Below are positions 51,556-60,991 of a stretch of 64,000 nt of DNA, piece after piece. The translations under genes and the position numbers were made by a program. Positions within the stretch are counted from its first letter, which is position 1. Every line of letters begins with the position of its first letter. The notes under the pieces are model-generated. The model ran no database searches. It saw nothing but the letters and a program-made list of their open reading frames with translations, and had not been told where the DNA came from. The stretch is from the NCBI RefSeq assembly GCF_002127965.1, contig NZ_CP018787.1:2356001-2420000 (forward strand), written 5' to 3'. Origin of the DNA: Oxalobacter formigenes. Lineage in GTDB: Bacteria; Pseudomonadota; Gammaproteobacteria; Burkholderiales; Burkholderiaceae_D.

Positions 51556-51873
51556 TCTTTCTGTCTCCTGCCTGTCCAGCTATTACTGGAAAAATTATAA
51601 AGATAAGGGCGTCCCCTACAGAGTTACCTGAATAAAAAGGGGAAAAAAGAGAACACCAATGACAACAATATAATGGAAAATTGGAATTCGTGCTGCCCGC
51701 TTGCATTTTGCTAGTTGGTAATTATATTCTATCGAATTCACTTTCTGTGCAGAACCTTTCATATTTTGATGTTAATATCTATACCCTATCCAAAGTGTCT
51801 GGGCAAAAAAGGCAATTCCACAACAATTGCACGGACACCTGAAACAGTTATATATCTGGCAGATTCATAAACC
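51556..51873. other. Divergent hydN-fdhF / flavoprotein control region
   Basis: 318 AT-rich bases between the two divergent formate-related units. Several TATAAT-like boxes occur on the minus strand (near 51596 and 51727), but no full promoter or ModE-type operator is certain. No gene is visible. Confidence 0.45.
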
Positions 51874-53970
51874 ATGACTACGGAAAAAGAAACGAAAAAG
51901 ACCTGTCCCGTCACAGATATCCTTGAAAATCTGCGGGCCCAACTCCACACAGAAGGCCAGTTGCCAGCGAAAGCGCGACCTGCCGTCGCGCGTGTTGCGC
52001 GTATCGTCACCGAAGTGACCCTTGGCCGTGGCAACATCAGAAATTTTGAAGAACTGGCCAAAGCGGCAAAAGAACTGGAACAAATCGTGCCTTCACTGGG
52101 CGCGGCCGTTCTCGCTTCCCTGAAAAAAGACCGTGAAGAATGGACCGCTCATGTCGAACAGAATACCTGTGAAGCCGGCATCTGTTTCGTTCCCCGTTCG
52201 GCTCCCTGTCAGGTAGCCTGCCCGGCCCATATCGATATTCCGAGCATGATGGCCCGCGTCGGACATGGTGACTACGCACAGTCCCTTTCGGTTCTGGCTG
52301 CCGACACCCCATTGCCGGATTCATGCGGCCTTGTCTGCCCGGCCCCATGTGAAGACGTATGCGTGCAGAAAGCCGTCAGCGGTGCCGCCGTTTTCATCCG
52401 TCCGATGAAACACGTTGCCGCCCGCTGCGCAGACGTCAAACCCAATCTGGAAAAAGGGGCACCGACCGGCAAGAAAATCGCCATCGTCGGCTGTGGGCCT
52501 GCCGGTCTGACCGCTGCCTACTATCTCGCACAAAAAGGACATGACGTCGAAATCTTCGACGAACGTGCACAGCCGGGCGGCGTCATGCGCTACGGCATCC
52601 CGAACTATCGCCTGCCTGAAGCCAAGCTGAATGCTGAAATCGACGTTGTCAAAAATCTCGGTGTCAAAATCAATCTTGGCCATACCGTCAGGGATGCAAA
52701 AGAATTCCAGAAAAAAGGATATGACGCGACCCTGCTGGCAACTGGCCTGCAAAACTCCAAACCTCTTGGTGTTGAAGGCGACAAACAGGATTTCGTCATC
52801 GGCGGCATGGATTTCCTGTCAGCCGTACGTAACGGGAAAAACCCGCAAGTCGGCCCTCACGTTATCGTCATCGGCGGCGGCAACGCAGCGATCGACGTTG
52901 CCATGACAGCCTTTCGTCAGGGTGCGACCAAAGTCCAGATGTGGTATCGCCGCAATCGCGCGCAGATGCCCGCCAACCCGCATGAAGTCGAACTGGCGCT
53001 CGCCGAAGGCGTTGAACTGGTCGAATTCTGGGCACCGACCCGTGTCTTGCCAGACAACCGGATCGAATTCGAACGCTCCCGTTACGCACCTGACGCCAAA
53101 ACCGTTGCGCCCGTTACCGTTCGCGCCGACCATATCATGGCCGGTATCGGACAGGATGCCGATCTGAGCTGGCTGGAAGGGTCGAACATCAAGACGGAAT
53201 GGGGCAATATCGTTGTCGATCAGACCAGCCTGCTGACTGATGAACCGGGTATTTTCGCCGCTGGCGACATCGCCCACGGCGCCAGCACCGTCGTTGCCGC
53301 AATCGGCTCCGGCAAGCGTGCGGCCGAATCCATCAATTCATACCTGATGGGTGTTCCGGCCGATTATGAATCCCTGAAACCCCAACGCCGTGACGAAGTT
53401 CCTTTCCTGGAATCGACACCGGCGCAGCGCGTCTCCCCGGAACGTGCCCATATCGAGGAAATCGATCCGCAAGTCCGCAAATTCTCCCACGAATTCATGC
53501 AATTCGACTGGGATGAAAAAGTGGCTGCCGTTGAAGCGGAACGTTGCCTGCGCTGCGACATCTGTATCGGTTGCGGCCTGTGTGAACTGGCCTGTATCGA
53601 AGTCGGCGCGGAAGCCCTGAAAATGATCGAAACCAAAAACGGCCGTATGGTTTTCAACGATTTCACGACGCCGGCCGAAAAATGTATCGGCTGCGGTGCC
53701 TGTACATCAGTCTGCCCGACCGGAGCGATTATCGTGGAAGACCGCGACGGCTATCGTGTCACGGAAATCACGGGAACCGTCGTTCGCAAACAGGCGCTTG
53801 AAGTATGCTCCTGCTGCGGCGAAACTTTCTCCGCCTCCGTCAATCAGGAAATGGAAACCCGCATGGAACTGGGCAAAATGACCCGGGGGGGCATCCTGTG
53901 CCCGACCTGTGCCCGCGCCAAATCAGCGGAATCCATGCAGCAAATGCAATGGATGACGAGCGTTTTCTGA
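51874..53970 (+). CDS. GltD-type NAD(P)H flavoprotein fused to ferredoxin domains
   Basis: A 698-residue multidomain redox protein. Residues ~10-104 resemble the C-terminal Fe-S domain of NuoF (VTLGRGNIRNFEELAKAA, SLGAAVLASLKKDREEW, HVEQNTCEAGIC), but the CGKCxPCR cluster ligands are missing. Residues ~100-180 hold the GltD N-terminal cysteine region (PCQVACPAH, CGLVCPAPCEDVC). FAD binding is at VGCGPAG (205-211) and NADP(H) binding at IGGGNAAIDVA near 331. Two [4Fe-4S] motifs follow near 565-620 (CDICIGCGLCELAC, CIGCGACTSVC), then a C-terminal zinc-ribbon-like pair (CSCCGE, CPTCAR). It is divergent from hydN-fdhF and probably moves electrons between the formate dehydrogenase ferredoxin and NAD(P)H. 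No good ribosome-binding site is seen before the ATG. Confidence 0.85.
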   Translation: MTTEKETKKTCPVTDILENLRAQLHTEGQLPAKARPAVARVARIVTEVTLGRGNIRNFEELAKAAKELEQIVPSLGAAVLASLKKDREEWTAHVEQNTCEAGICFVPRSAPCQVACPAHIDIPSMMARVGHGDYAQSLSVLAADTPLPDSCGLVCPAPCEDVCVQKAVSGAAVFIRPMKHVAARCADVKPNLEKGAPTGKKIAIVGCGPAGLTAAYYLAQKGHDVEIFDERAQPGGVMRYGIPNYRLPEAKLNAEIDVVKNLGVKINLGHTVRDAKEFQKKGYDATLLATGLQNSKPLGVEGDKQDFVIGGMDFLSAVRNGKNPQVGPHVIVIGGGNAAIDVAMTAFRQGATKVQMWYRRNRAQMPANPHEVELALAEGVELVEFWAPTRVLPDNRIEFERSRYAPDAKTVAPVTVRADHIMAGIGQDADLSWLEGSNIKTEWGNIVVDQTSLLTDEPGIFAAGDIAHGASTVVAAIGSGKRAAESINSYLMGVPADYESLKPQRRDEVPFLESTPAQRVSPERAHIEEIDPQVRKFSHEFMQFDWDEKVAAVEAERCLRCDICIGCGLCELACIEVGAEALKMIETKNGRMVFNDFTTPAEKCIGCGACTSVCPTGAIIVEDRDGYRVTEITGTVVRKQALEVCSCCGETFSASVNQEMETRMELGKMTRGGILCPTCARAKSAESMQQMQWMTSVF

Positions 53971-53991
53971 AATACCTGAAGCAGTAGACAA

Positions 53992-54504
53992 TCAACAGGT
54001 GGTTTGACGGTTCAAGATCCAGTCAACCACCTGTTTTTCATTGTTAAGGTCAAGCCATTCCACCGGCCGGGGCAATTTTTCCGGCCGGCCTTCATCCGAA
54101 GCGACCACTTCAATACGATCATTCTCCGGATACATCGGCTCTTTTCCCAGAGAAGGTCTGAAAATCTCGATTCGTGGAATCGCCGCATCCTTAAAGCCTT
54201 CCACCAGCGTCAGGTCAGCCGGTTTCATCCGTGAAATCAATTCGTCCAGCGTCGGCTCTTCTTCCTCTTTCAATTCGTGCGCCAGCATGAAACGGTAAGG
54301 CGATGCCAATATGACTTCCGCAGCCCCGGCTTTCCTGATCCGTGCGCTGTCTTTTCGGGGCGGTTCGAGCTCGACGTCATGATGGCTGCTCTTGACGACG
54401 TTCACCGTAAATCCCATCCCGACAAACAGCGGCAGTATCTTTTCCAGCAACGTCGTTTTGCCGCTTCCGGACGATCCGGACAATCCAATGACGGGATATC
54501 TCAT
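53992..54504 (-). CDS. mobB: Molybdopterin-guanine dinucleotide biosynthesis protein MobB
   Basis: A 170-residue P-loop GTPase, an accessory to MobA in making the bis-MGD cofactor used by formate dehydrogenase. Walker A is GSSGSGKTTLLEK at residues 9-21; TVNVVKSSHHDVELEPPRKDSAR near 33 and LVEGFKD near 98 fit the family. It is convergent with the flavoprotein gene, whose terminator hairpin overlaps its last codons. The location in the molybdenum/formate region supports the assignment. Confidence 0.93.
   Translation of the reverse strand: MRYPVIGLSGSSGSGKTTLLEKILPLFVGMGFTVNVVKSSHHDVELEPPRKDSARIRKAGAAEVILASPYRFMLAHELKEEEEPTLDELISRMKPADLTLVEGFKDAAIPRIEIFRPSLGKEPMYPENDRIEVVASDEGRPEKLPRPVEWLDLNNEKQVVDWILNRQTTC
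53995..54038 (+). terminator. Terminator of the flavoprotein gene, inside the mobB 3' end
   Basis: ACAGGTGGTTTGAC and GTCAACCACCTGT form a long stem (one bulge) with a 13-base loop, followed by TTTTC. The left arm is made of the last codons of mobB, read on the other strand. Confidence 0.65.
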
Positions 54505-54531
54505 TTCATTTCCTTAAAAGTCCTGTTCCAT

Positions 54532-56325
54532 TTATTTGTTCACATCCAGATACTGCCAGTCCGACAATAAAATCGGATGTTTCTTGAATCCCATCACCCA
54601 GGGACGCACCAGCCAGTTGCGTGTTCTCGAAACATGAACCGACCATGCCGTATCCGCCTCCATCTGCCGGTTCATCTGCACATATAAACGGTCACGCGCT
54701 TTTCCCGGCGGCAATTTGACGGCCTGCCGGTAAAGCTTGTCGAATGCCTTCGACTGGTAACAGCCATGATTGCCCTGTCCGGCATTGGGACCATAGAGCA
54801 ACTGCATGAAATTTTCGCCTTCCGGATAATCGGCATGCCATGCTCCACCCCACATCATCAGACGACAGCCGGTTGCATCCTTCACATTGTCGGCAAAATT
54901 ACCGACCTCGAATTCGGCCCGGATACCGATCCGGTCGAGCCCGCGCTTCCAGATTTCGGATATGACCCTGGAACTCGCGTTGGCTTCCGTCCGGATTTTC
55001 AGAACCAGAGGCGAACCGTCAGGCATCGTCCGATAGCCGTCAGCCCCTTTTTTATAACCGAAATAATCCAGCAAACGCGCAGCGAGTTCCGGTTCATAAG
55101 CGATACTGCTCCGATAAGAAGGGTCATGCCCTACGACGCCGGGCGGTACGATCATCTGGGCTTTCGTTGCCTGTCCGTTGCGCAAAAGACTGATTTCAGC
55201 CTGCGTGTTGTACGACATGGCAATCGCCCTGCGCAAGGCAATCTTTTCCTTGCTGTATCCGCCTGTAACAGGGTCTTTCATATTGAAAATGGTATAGGTG
55301 ACTTCCGGTTCCGTCGTACGATAGAGCCGGATGCCCTGCTCTGCCAGATCAGGCTTCAAGCTGCTTCCATCCAGTGCAACGGGAGCAGCCAGTTGGGGCA
55401 ACTTGTCGAAATCGATTCTACCTTCCTGAAAAGACAACCAGCGGGACTGTTCTTCCTCAATAATGGAAATCTCGACCCGTCCGACCTGAGGCATTTTTTT
55501 GCCCTTCATCTCACGGACCAGTTGCTCGTCCCATGCGCTTCCAGTCGATTTGAAATCCCAGATGAAGCCGCGATAATTTGGATTGGCGACCAGCACGACC
55601 TTGCTGCGCGGGACGTATTCTTCCAGCATGTAAGGACCGGTTCCGACCGGATGTGAACCGATCTTGTTTCCATAGGCATCGACCGCTTCTTTCGATACTG
55701 CTGCCAGCGCTCCATAAGCCAGCACATACAGGAAATTGGAATCCGGCGCATTCAATCTGATACGAAGGGTATAACGGTCCATCGCCTGCAGTCCGGCAAC
55801 GGGCGCATCGTAATCGAACTTTCCTGTCTTTTTGGCTTTCCGGACCTGTGCGTCCAGTCCGACGATTTTCCCCCGGATGAAATTGGCCGAAGGCGAGCGG
55901 TTTTCCGGATCGGCAAGCCGTTTGATGGAATAAACATAATCCTCAGCCGTCAATTCCCTTTTTTTATTGCCGAAAACAGGATCGGGGGCAAAATAAATGT
56001 TCTTTTTCAGTTTGAAGGTATAGGTTTTGCCGTCTTTATTGATGACAGGCATCGCTTCAGCCGTATTCGGCACCAGTTTTGCAGGACGCGCCAGATAATC
56101 GTAATTCAGCAGAGTCTCGAAAATCGCATCGGCGACCCATCCTGAATAATAGTTTTGTGTCTTGACCATATCAAAACCATCATCGGCCGCCTCGAAGACG
56201 CTTCGAATGACCTTGTCCGGACTCGCCGCAAACGAATAAGCGGCCACTGACAGGCTCATCAAAGCCAATCCGAGACAACACAAAAATTGTCCGATACGAG
56301 TTTTCATCAGAAACTTTTTATCCAT
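54532..56325 (-). CDS. ABC transporter substrate-binding protein, family 5
   Basis: A protein of about 597 residues with an N-terminal signal peptide (hydrophobic IGQFLCCLGLALMSLSVAAYS, cleavage near FAA). It matches peptide/nickel-type solute-binding proteins (OppA/DppA family): RPAKLVPNTAEAMPVINKDG, LTAEDYVYSIKRLADP, GTGPYMLEEYVPRSKVVLVANPNYRG and the C-terminal WHADYPEGENFMQLLYG. The substrate is unknown (oligopeptide or similar). No permease or ATPase gene lies beside it, so it is an orphan or served by a distant transporter. Starts at 56325 (MDKK) or 56304 (MKTR) are both possible; neither has a strong ribosome-binding site. Confidence 0.85.
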   Translation of the reverse strand: MDKKFLMKTRIGQFLCCLGLALMSLSVAAYSFAASPDKVIRSVFEAADDGFDMVKTQNYYSGWVADAIFETLLNYDYLARPAKLVPNTAEAMPVINKDGKTYTFKLKKNIYFAPDPVFGNKKRELTAEDYVYSIKRLADPENRSPSANFIRGKIVGLDAQVRKAKKTGKFDYDAPVAGLQAMDRYTLRIRLNAPDSNFLYVLAYGALAAVSKEAVDAYGNKIGSHPVGTGPYMLEEYVPRSKVVLVANPNYRGFIWDFKSTGSAWDEQLVREMKGKKMPQVGRVEISIIEEEQSRWLSFQEGRIDFDKLPQLAAPVALDGSSLKPDLAEQGIRLYRTTEPEVTYTIFNMKDPVTGGYSKEKIALRRAIAMSYNTQAEISLLRNGQATKAQMIVPPGVVGHDPSYRSSIAYEPELAARLLDYFGYKKGADGYRTMPDGSPLVLKIRTEANASSRVISEIWKRGLDRIGIRAEFEVGNFADNVKDATGCRLMMWGGAWHADYPEGENFMQLLYGPNAGQGNHGCYQSKAFDKLYRQAVKLPPGKARDRLYVQMNRQMEADTAWSVHVSRTRNWLVRPWVMGFKKHPILLSDWQYLDVNK

Positions 56326-56458
56326 TATTTCTATCAACGCCGATTATTTCACACGAGAGATCTTGCGGGATGATTTCGGCAAAACCGATTAATTTTTCTG
56401 CTTGCATATATTAGGCATTATAATTTCAGGTTTAGGTTATCGTTTCCATTCATCTTCA

Positions 56459-57415
56459 ATGAAGGTCTTTCGCGGTTTTTCATACGATGTCCCACGTGGC
56501 CCCTGTGCCCTCACCATCGGAAATTTCGACGGTGTCCACCGGGGACATATGGTGCTGCTCGCCCAATTGCGCGAGGCGGCCGATCGCCTTCACTTGCCGG
56601 CAGCTGTCCTGACATTCAGCCCGCATCCAAGACAGTATTTCGCGTTCCAGTCTGACAAATCAGTAACCGCTCCGGCTACCATCACTCCCTTGCGTGAAAA
56701 AATACAGGCGCTCTCGCAGTGTGGTGTCGATCAGGTCACGATTGCCCATTTCGACCATCTTACCGCCAGTCTGACAGCGGAACAATTCATTGAACAGATA
56801 CTGGTCAGGGCGCTTGGCGTCAAATGGCTGATCATCGGGGAAAAATTCCGTTTCGGCAAAGGGCGTCTCGGAACGACCGACATGCTGAAAGATGCAGGCA
56901 AAAAATACGGTTTTCATGTTGAGGTTCTTCCTGCCGTGAACGATGAAAACGGACGGATATCATCTTCCTGCATCCGGAAAGCGCTTGAGGAAAGCGATTT
57001 CCCCAAAGTCGCCGAACTGCTGGAAAAACCCTACATGATGTCCGGCCACGTCGTTCACGGCGACAAGATCGGCCGCGATCTGGGCTTTCCGACGGCCAAC
57101 CTGCCGATCCGGCATTACAACCCGATCCTGTCGGGCGTTTTCATCACGCAGGTACACGGGCTCTCTGACGAACCGCTCCCATCCGTTTCCATGATCGGGA
57201 CACGGCCGACGATCGAAAGCGACCGGCATATCATGCTGGAAACCCATATTCTGGATTTTGACCGTATTTGTTACGGAAAGCTGATTGCTATCGAATTTTT
57301 GAAAAAATTGCGCGATAATCAAAAGTTTCCCGATTTGAATGCGTTAAAGACGGCCATCGGCAAAGACGTCGAAACCGCCCGAACGTTTTTCAAAGAACGC
57401 AAATGTAAAAATTAA
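56459..57415 (+). CDS. ribF: Bifunctional riboflavin kinase/FAD synthetase
   Basis: A 318-residue enzyme converting riboflavin to FMN and then FAD. The N-terminal nucleotidyltransferase domain has TIGNFDGVHRGH near residue 18 and the C-terminal flavokinase GDKIGRDLGFPTANL near 200. ATG at 56459 (MKVFRG) is chosen; the frame continues upstream to a TTG that would add atypical residues. It precedes ileS and lspA, the conserved ribF-ileS-lspA order. A TATAAT box is at 56419-56424. Confidence 0.95.
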   Translation: MKVFRGFSYDVPRGPCALTIGNFDGVHRGHMVLLAQLREAADRLHLPAAVLTFSPHPRQYFAFQSDKSVTAPATITPLREKIQALSQCGVDQVTIAHFDHLTASLTAEQFIEQILVRALGVKWLIIGEKFRFGKGRLGTTDMLKDAGKKYGFHVEVLPAVNDENGRISSSCIRKALEESDFPKVAELLEKPYMMSGHVVHGDKIGRDLGFPTANLPIRHYNPILSGVFITQVHGLSDEPLPSVSMIGTRPTIESDRHIMLETHILDFDRICYGKLIAIEFLKKLRDNQKFPDLNALKTAIGKDVETARTFFKERKCKN

Positions 57416-57482
57416 CTGAAACGCAGACAGAAACTGTAAAATCTTCCGTCTGTTCCGTTGTAAACCATATTGTGTGATAAAA

Positions 57483-60389
57483 ATGTCTAACAAACCTTCT
57501 GACAAGTCCGGCAAAGAGGACAAAAACAAACAGGGTAAAGAATATCCGGTCAACATGCCGGACACGCCATTCCCGATGCGCGGCAACCTTGCAAAAAGGG
57601 AACCCGACTGGGTCAAACAGTGGCAGGACAAGAAGATTTATCAACGGATCAGAAAAGCGGCAGCCGGTCGTCCCCAGTTCATTCTGCATGACGGCCCTCC
57701 ATATGCCAACGGCAATATTCATATCGGCCATGCCGTTAACAAGATTCTGAAAGACATCGTCGTCAAATCACGCGGTCTTGCCGGTTTCGACGCCCCTTAC
57801 GTTCCGGGCTGGGATTGCCACGGCATGCCGATCGAAATCCAGATCGAAAAACTGTACGGCAAAAACCTGTCCGCCACCGAAGTGCAGGAAAAAGCCCGCG
57901 CCTATGCCAAAGAACAGGTCGAAAACCAGAAAAAGGATTTCATCCGTCTGGGCGTTCTCGGCGAATGGGGCAATCCTTACCTGACGATGAATCATGGCAA
58001 TGAAGCCAATGAAATCCGTGCGCTGGCCCGTCTTCTCGAAAAAGGATACGTTTATCGTGGCCTGAAACCGGTCAACTGGTGTTTCGATTGCCGCTCGGCC
58101 CTTGCCGAAGCCGAAGTTGAATATCAGGACAGGCGCGATCCGGAAATCGACGTCGGTTTCCCGTTCGCAGAACAGGATAAAATCGCCACCGCATTCGGCC
58201 TGGACAAGCTGCCTTCCGACAAGGGATATGCCGTCATCTGGACGACGACCCCCTGGACCATTCCTGCCAACCAGGCCTTGAACGTTCACCCTGAATTCGA
58301 TTACGCACTGGTCGAAACAGAAAAAGGCTTGCTGATCGTCGCTGAAGAACGGGCAAAACTGCCTTCTTCCGAAGAAGGTCGTACACTCCTGCAAAAACGC
58401 TACGGACTGAATAACTGGAAAATTCTGGCAACGGCCAAAGGCGCCGCTTTAGAAGGCATCCGCTTCAAACATCCACTGTATGAAATGCACGAGGGTTTCC
58501 GGCGTTTCTCCCCGATTTACGCGGAAGAATACGTTACGATGGATACCGGTACCGGTATCGTCCACTCGGCTCCAGCTTACGGTGTCGACGACTTTTTGTC
58601 GTGCAAGCGTCATGGCATGAAAGACGACGAAATCCTGAATCCGGTCATGGCGAACGGCCATTATGCATCGACCTTGCCACTGTTCGGCGGCATGATGATC
58701 TGGGACGCTTCCAAACTGATCTGCAATACCATGCAGGAAGCGGGCACCCTCTTCAACCTCGACATGATGACTCACAGTTACATGCACTGCTGGCGTCACA
58801 AGACGCCGATCGTTTACCGTGCCACCTCCCAGTGGTTCGCAGGTATGGACGTCAAACCGAACGATACGGACATGACCCTGCGCGAAACGGCATTGAAAGG
58901 AGTCGAGGAAACGACTTTCTATCCCGACTGGGGCAAAGCCAGATTGCAGGGCATGATCGCCAACCGTCCGGACTGGACCCTGTCGCGCCAGCGCCAGTGG
59001 GGCGTTCCGATGGCTTTCTTCGTGCACAAGGAAACGGGTGAACTCCATCCGAGAATGCTCGAGCTGCTGGAAGAAATCGCCAAACGTGTCGAAAAAGAAG
59101 GCATCGAAGCCTGGCAGACACTCGATCCCAAAGAACTTCTGGGCGATGAAGCCGACCAGTACGAAAAGAACAAGGATACGCTGGACGTCTGGTTCGATTC
59201 CGGCGCGACGCACCTGACCGTGCTGCGCGGCTCGCATGCAAAGGAATTGCGTTTCCCTGCCGATCTGTACCTCGAAGGTTCCGACCAGCACAGAGGCTGG
59301 TTCCATTCCTCGCTTTTGACCTCGTCCATGCTCGATGGATGCCCTCCGTACAAGATGCTCCTGACGCATGGTTTCGTCGTCGACGGGGAAGGCAAAAAAA
59401 TGTCGAAGTCGATGGGCAACGTCATCGCCCCGCAAAAAGTTTCGGACACACTGGGCGCCGACATTTTGCGCCTGTGGGTCGCCGCGACCGATTACTCCGG
59501 CGAACTGTCGATTTCCGATGAAATCTTAAAACGTGTCACGGAAGCCTACCGCCGCATCCGCAATACCCTGCGTTTCCTGTTGTCGAACACCGCCGACTTC
59601 GATCCGGCCAAAGACGCTGTCGCCATCGACGAATTACTTGAAATCGACCGTTACGCCCTGGCTTCCATGAAATCGTTGCAAGACGAAGTCATGGCGCATT
59701 ACGAAAAATTCGAGTTCCATCCGATCGTCGCCAAACTGCAAACCTACTGTTCGGAAGAGCTGGGCAGCCTGTATCTGGATATCCTGAAAGACCGTCTTTA
59801 CACCTCCGGCGAAGTATCGAAGGCACGCCGCTCGGCACAGACGGCACTCTGGCATATCACTCATGCCCTGTTGCGCCTGATGGCTCCGATCCTGTCTTTC
59901 ACGATGGAAGAAGCCTGGGCTGTTTTCGCCAGCAAGGAAGAATTCGAAAAGAGCGACGAAACCCTTTTCACCTTAACTGCATATTCACTGCCTGAAATCA
60001 AGGACGAAAAAGCGCTTCTCGACAAATATGGCAAGCTGAAAGCGATTCGTGCCGACGTGATGAAAGAACTGGAAGAAGTCCGCATTTCCGGAAAAATCGG
60101 CTCATCCCTTCAGGCGGAAATCGAAATCCGCGCAAGCGGTGACAAATACAGCCTGTTGAAGAGCCTGGATGACGATCTGAAATTTTTGATGATCACGTCG
60201 AAAGCCGACGTCGTTGAAGTGGCGGATGAAAAAGATGAATCCATCAGCGTCAAACCGTCGGCGTTTGAAAAATGCGACCGCTGCTGGCACTATCGTGGCG
60301 ATGTCGGCGCGGATTCGAAACATCCTCACCTTTGTGCCCGTTGCGCCGCCAACCTGTTTGGCGAGGGTGAAGATCGCGAATTCGTCTGA
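57483..60389 (+). CDS. ileS: Isoleucyl-tRNA synthetase
   Basis: A 968-residue class I aminoacyl-tRNA synthetase. The HIGH motif is in [17 protein letters not shown] near residue 66 and KMSKS in [10 protein letters not shown] near 640. The CP1 editing domain covers about 200-400 ([14 protein letters not shown]). The C-terminal zinc finger is [12 protein letters not shown]...CARC near 930, placing it in the bacterial type sensitive to mupirocin. ATG at 57483 is preferred to GTG at 57474. Confidence 0.98.
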   Translation: MSNKPSDKSGKEDKNKQGKEYPVNMPDTPFPMRGNLAKREPDWVKQWQDKKIYQRIRKAAAGRPQFILHDGPPYANGNIHIGHAVNKILKDIVVKSRGLAGFDAPYVPGWDCHGMPIEIQIEKLYGKNLSATEVQEKARAYAKEQVENQKKDFIRLGVLGEWGNPYLTMNHGNEANEIRALARLLEKGYVYRGLKPVNWCFDCRSALAEAEVEYQDRRDPEIDVGFPFAEQDKIATAFGLDKLPSDKGYAVIWTTTPWTIPANQALNVHPEFDYALVETEKGLLIVAEERAKLPSSEEGRTLLQKRYGLNNWKILATAKGAALEGIRFKHPLYEMHEGFRRFSPIYAEEYVTMDTGTGIVHSAPAYGVDDFLSCKRHGMKDDEILNPVMANGHYASTLPLFGGMMIWDASKLICNTMQEAGTLFNLDMMTHSYMHCWRHKTPIVYRATSQWFAGMDVKPNDTDMTLRETALKGVEETTFYPDWGKARLQGMIANRPDWTLSRQRQWGVPMAFFVHKETGELHPRMLELLEEIAKRVEKEGIEAWQTLDPKELLGDEADQYEKNKDTLDVWFDSGATHLTVLRGSHAKELRFPADLYLEGSDQHRGWFHSSLLTSSMLDGCPPYKMLLTHGFVVDGEGKKMSKSMGNVIAPQKVSDTLGADILRLWVAATDYSGELSISDEILKRVTEAYRRIRNTLRFLLSNTADFDPAKDAVAIDELLEIDRYALASMKSLQDEVMAHYEKFEFHPIVAKLQTYCSEELGSLYLDILKDRLYTSGEVSKARRSAQTALWHITHALLRLMAPILSFTMEEAWAVFASKEEFEKSDETLFTLTAYSLPEIKDEKALLDKYGKLKAIRADVMKELEEVRISGKIGSSLQAEIEIRASGDKYSLLKSLDDDLKFLMITSKADVVEVADEKDESISVKPSAFEKCDRCWHYRGDVGADSKHPHLCARCAANLFGEGEDREFV

Positions 60390-60404
60390 TTTTTAAAATG
60401 CTTT

Positions 60405-60432
60405 GCCTCCGGTTGCAATGGCATCCGGAGGC
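60405..60432 (+). promoter_or_regulatory. Hairpin sequestering the lspA ribosome-binding site
   Basis: GCCTCCGG (60405-60412) and CCGGAGGC (60425-60432) are perfect inverted arms with a 12-base loop. The 3' arm contains the GGAGG that serves lspA (ATG at 60437). No T-run follows, so it looks like a translational switch rather than a terminator. Confidence 0.6.
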
Positions 60433-60436
60433 ATTT

Positions 60437-60952
60437 ATGACTGTATATATGGCAACAAGAAAACCCGTTTTCAAATCGAGCAATACCAGTATTGTCCCCT
60501 GGCTGGGCCTTGCCATCATCCTTGTCCTGCTGGATCAATTCACCAAGATATGGATTACCCATGTTCTGAGTTATGGACAGGCCATCCGGGTTACACCCTT
60601 TTTCAACCTGACCCTCGTCTATAACGAAGGGGCTGCCTTCAGTTTTCTGGCGACACAGGCAGGCTGGCAACGTTATTTCTTTACAGCAATCAGTATTGTC
60701 GCTATTGTTTTCATTGTCTACCTGCTGAAAAAACACTCGCAGGAAAGGCTGTTCTGTCTGGCGCTCGCGCTTATACTCAGTGGCGCTGTCGGTAACCTGA
60801 TAGACCGTTCCCTTTACGGCCATGTTATCGATTTTCTGGACGTTTATGCCAATGGCTGGCACTGGCCGACGTTCAATATCGCCGACAGTGCCATTTGTAT
60901 CGGTGCCGTTCTGTTCATTATCGATGAACTGAAACGTGTCAGCAAAAAATAG
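60437..60952 (+). CDS. lspA: Prolipoprotein signal peptidase (signal peptidase II)
   Basis: A 171-residue inner-membrane aspartyl protease that removes signal peptides from prolipoproteins, such as the BON and M48-like lipoproteins in this window. Four transmembrane helices are visible. The catalytic aspartates are in [10 protein letters not shown] (near residue 128) and FNIADSAIC (near 155), and NEGAAFSF is near 70. ATG at 60437 is chosen because GGAGG lies 5 bases upstream; an in-frame ATG at 60398 lies before the hairpin. Confidence 0.96.
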   Translation: MTVYMATRKPVFKSSNTSIVPWLGLAIILVLLDQFTKIWITHVLSYGQAIRVTPFFNLTLVYNEGAAFSFLATQAGWQRYFFTAISIVAIVFIVYLLKKHSQERLFCLALALILSGAVGNLIDRSLYGHVIDFLDVYANGWHWPTFNIADSAICIGAVLFIIDELKRVSKK

Positions 60953-60991
60953 ACATTACATTCATCTGAAAGTCAGGAATCCGGAGATATT

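Noticed and set aside
49804-51600. 598-residue open frame antisense to fdhF and hydN
   Set aside because: It mirrors the codon structure of the real genes, whose catalytic residues are intact, and has no family features of its own.
51780-51830. Sigma-54 promoter for the formate genes
   Set aside because: A TGGAAT...TTGC pattern exists, but the GG-GC spacing is 13 rather than 10 bases.
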